Part shown: in pieces, positions 5,784 to 6,737 of the stretch | Layout of the letters: each line of letters starts with the position of its first letter | Position numbering within the stretch: position 1 is the stretch's first letter | Assembly (NCBI GenBank): GCA_015490675.1 | Contig: WFXI01000051.1 | Coordinates: forward strand, 1 to 6,737 | From: Hydrogenothermaceae bacterium | Lineage (GTDB): Bacteria > Aquificota > Aquificia > Aquificales > Hydrogenothermaceae | Reading direction: 5' to 3' | DNA: 6,737 bases | Made by a program: the position numbers and the translations under genes | The notes under the pieces: generated by a model | Seen by the model: the letters and a program-made list of their open reading frames with translations, nothing else | The model's database searches: none | Told to the model about the DNA's origin: nothing

Positions 5784-6116
5784 ATGAAGAAAGTTAAAAG
5801 CTATAGGCTTTTAAAAGAAACCATAAAAATAATAGAAGAAATATCTCAAAAGACAGGAAAATCCCAAAGTCGAATAATAGATGAAGCTATAAAATTTTTA
5901 ATAAATAATGAGAATAAAACAAATAATGAAATTGAGCTTTACAAAAAAGAAAATGAACAGTTGAAGATGATAATAAAAGTATTTCAGGAACGAGAAAAAG
6001 CTCTTGAAAAAGTTGAAGAAAGTTATGAAAGATTGATAAAAGAGAAAGATGAAAGGATAAAAGAGCTACAGGAAAGATTAAAAGAAAGATCAAAACCTTT
6101 TTGGAAGTTTTGGTAA
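5784..6116 (+). CDS. Ribbon-helix-helix DNA-binding protein with coiled-coil tail, 110 aa
   Basis: The N-terminus KVKSYRLLKETIKIIEEISQ followed by KTGKSQSRIIDEAIKFLI has the CopG/Arc-type pattern: a short beta strand (residues about 4-9) that would enter the major groove as a dimer, then two helices (10-23 and 27-41). Residues about 46-103 are a highly charged Lys/Glu coiled coil. The protein ends in an aromatic PFWKFW tail (105-110) that could contact membrane or a partner. Such proteins often regulate plasmid or island genes and sometimes act as antitoxins, but no toxin follows: the next 220 bases are non-coding. The start is supported by the reading frame and a weak AGGT site 7 bases upstream. 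It is probably a local regulator, perhaps of itself; the coiled-coil protein upstream is a possible interaction partner (inference). Confidence 0.83.
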   Translation: MKKVKSYRLLKETIKIIEEISQKTGKSQSRIIDEAIKFLINNENKTNNEIELYKKENEQLKMIIKVFQEREKALEKVEESYERLIKEKDERIKELQERLKERSKPFWKFW

Positions 6117-6220
6117 ATTTGTATTCTCAAAGCATTATTATACTGTCTGAAATCAACATTTCTTATCAATGTATCTCTTGGATATGTCAGAAAATATATT
6201 TGCAAAAAAATGCAATTATC

Positions 6221-6237
6221 TTGAAAATTAAATACAA
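6221..6237 (+). repeat. Right copy of the 17-bp imperfect direct repeat (possible island end)
   Basis: This is the partner of the repeat at 186-202 and differs from it at two adjacent bases. It lies in the non-coding stretch between the ribbon-helix-helix gene and the XRE gene. The sequence to its right becomes richer in G+C. The last bases of this copy overlap a perfect dyad, TACAAA-6-TTTGTA at 6233-6250. Together the two copies enclose the recombinase, the restriction-modification genes and the coiled-coil gene. Confidence 0.35.
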
Positions 6238-6321
6238 ACATTTATTTGTAAATCAATTTAAAATGTCAATTTAGGTTGACAAACAGATGGAAATACACCA
6301 AAATGTAAACTGGAGTTGACA
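6233..6321 (+). promoter_or_regulatory. Tandem dyad operators and promoter of the XRE gene
   Basis: Three inverted repeats share 6-bp arms and a 6-base spacer: TACAAA/TTTGTA (6233-6250), TGTCAA/TTGACA (6264-6281) and TGTAAA/TTGACA (6304-6321, one mismatch). The last two lie in a 23-base direct repeat with exactly 40-base spacing. TTGACA at 6276-6281 is a perfect -35 hexamer, and CAAAAT at 6299-6304 is a possible -10 at 17-base spacing. One dyad would therefore cover the -35 and the other would start at the end of the -10. This is the arrangement expected of a self-repressing XRE gene. The outermost dyad differs in sequence and may not belong to the set. Confidence 0.55.
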
Positions 6322-6338
6322 AAAGGAGAATGGCAATA

Positions 6339-6584
6339 ATGGACATAGATTTAATCGGTAAGTTTATAAGAAAAAAGAGAAAGGAGAAAGGATACACACA
6401 GGAAGAATTTGCAAAGAAGATGGGTATAAGCCGATATACCTTATACAAGATAGAAAAAGGGCAGTTAGGAGAGGTTAGTTTTGTAAAAATATGGGGTGCT
6501 TTAAGATTGCTTGGATATGACATTTGCATAGAAAGGCACAATCCGTTTGCCAATCCAGACTGGAACGAAATTGATGAGATTTAA
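6339..6584 (+). CDS. XRE-family helix-turn-helix repressor, 81 aa
   Basis: This is a short DNA-binding protein made almost only of a Cro/C1-type domain. IGKFIRKKRKEKGYTQEEFAKKMGIS (6-31) is followed by LYKIEKG (35-41), giving the classical helix-turn-helix with Gln21, Ala25 and Gly29 in place. The C-terminal part LLGYDICIERHNPF (57-70) resembles the short HipB-like regulators, whose partner toxin gene usually follows. The following ORF does not look like HipA in its first 47 residues. The ATG at 6339 is chosen because GGAG at 6325-6328 lies 10 bases before it; the upstream ATG at 6330 would leave a one-base gap. Tandem dyads upstream suggest autorepression. It could also control the adjacent island or be the controller of the gene that runs off the window. 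Confidence 0.9.
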   Translation: MDIDLIGKFIRKKRKEKGYTQEEFAKKMGISRYTLYKIEKGQLGEVSFVKIWGALRLLGYDICIERHNPFANPDWNEIDEI

Positions 6585-6596
6585 GAAGTAGAAACC

Positions 6597-6737
6597 ATGC
6601 ATATAACAGGGCAAGCAGGAATAGAGCTTAGTGGTTGTGGGTGGCACTCTACTGTGTTAAATAATGCTATCACTGTAGCTATAGAGGATGGAGACTTAAA
6701 ATTAGGCAAGTTATTAGAGTTGCAAAAAGCTTTAAAC
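6597..6737 (+). CDS. Start of an unidentified gene, runs off the window (3' partial)
   Basis: An ATG 12 bases after the XRE stop opens a frame of 47 codons to the window edge. It reads MHITGQAGIELSGCGW, continues through NNAITVAIEDGDLKLGKLL and ends LQKALN. The composition is protein-like and the G+C content is higher than in the island core. There is only a weak AAGAAG-type ribosome binding site, so the true start is uncertain. It is in the same frame as the XRE gene, separated by a single TAA. I cannot name the family. Its position behind a short XRE gene suggests an operon partner, possibly of toxin-antitoxin type, but nothing in the visible part shows this. Confidence 0.5.
   Translation, partial: MHITGQAGIELSGCGWHSTVLNNAITVAIEDGDLKLGKLLELQKALN

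Larger units (their letters stand above)
6117..6338. other. Non-coding gap between the ribbon-helix-helix and XRE genes
   Basis: This stretch has no credible gene on either strand. It is very AT-rich up to about 6260 and becomes less so afterwards. It holds the right copy of the 17-bp repeat, a TTGCA-AAAAA(A)-TGCAA stem near 6200-6215, and a series of dyads with 6-base spacers described separately. A weak CAAAAC/GTTTTG stem spans the end of the upstream gene, but no run of T follows it, so I do not call a terminator. Confidence 0.5.

Noticed and set aside
6092..6116. CAAAAC/GTTTTG stem at the end of the ribbon-helix-helix gene as a terminator
   Set aside because: The stem is short and AT-rich, lies mostly within the coding sequence, and no T run follows.
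5887..6241. Two minus-strand open frames overlapping the ribbon-helix-helix gene
   Set aside because: Their hydrophobic, low-complexity products mirror the charged coiled coil on the other strand, and the forward gene has a clear domain pattern.
6266..6553. Minus-strand frame of 95 codons opposite the XRE gene
   Set aside because: The forward frame encodes an obvious helix-turn-helix protein with promoter and ribosome binding site; the reverse frame shows no domain.
1..6737. CRISPR array, tRNA or rRNA genes
   Set aside because: No regularly spaced repeat array was seen and no stretch resembling a tRNA cloverleaf or conserved rRNA sequence was found on either strand by eye.

Overview
The window is an AT-rich stretch of bacterial DNA, roughly 70% A+T over most of its length. 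Start sites carry Shine-Dalgarno sequences, arginine is mostly AGA and isoleucine often ATA, and the proteins are rich in Lys, Glu and Ile. This would fit a low-GC, possibly thermophilic bacterium (for example an Aquificota-type genome), but I cannot assign a taxon. Both ends are visibly richer in G+C than the middle, which suggests a low-GC accessory island set in host DNA.

Layout: (1) 1-155 is the C-terminal end of an unidentified gene. It is followed by a consensus ribosome binding site and a start codon whose reading frame stops after seven codons, as if the next gene had been cut off. (2) 275-652 (-) encodes a small basic protein of unknown function. (3) 653-975 is a divergent intergenic region with a 32-bp imperfect palindrome and a tandem 10-bp repeat. 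(4) 976-2803 (+) is a two-gene unit: a small serine recombinase followed at once by a DNA methyltransferase with DPFCGSG and TSPPY motifs, probably an N4-cytosine enzyme. (5) 2805-4222 (-) converges on the methyltransferase and encodes two overlapping endonuclease genes. The downstream one is clearly of the MvaI/BcnI family (CCWGG/CCSGG cutters). The upstream one is a second, different PD-(D/E)XK nuclease with a CKTSLRER motif. (6) 4319-5656 (+), divergent from the endonucleases, encodes a long coiled-coil protein with two membrane segments. (7) 5784-6116 (+) encodes a ribbon-helix-helix protein with a coiled-coil tail. (8) 6339-6584 (+) encodes a short XRE-type repressor preceded by tandem dyads that look like its own operators. 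(9) 6597-6737 (+) starts an ORF that runs off the window.

The core is a type II restriction-modification locus. The methyltransferase is tied to a recombinase gene, and the restriction side carries two nuclease genes for a single visible methyltransferase. The coiled-coil membrane protein shares the divergent promoter region with the nucleases and is the best candidate here for an undescribed defence-associated component. A 17-bp imperfect direct repeat (15 of 17 identical) at 186-202 and 6221-6237 lies near the two base-composition boundaries and may mark the ends of the mobile segment.
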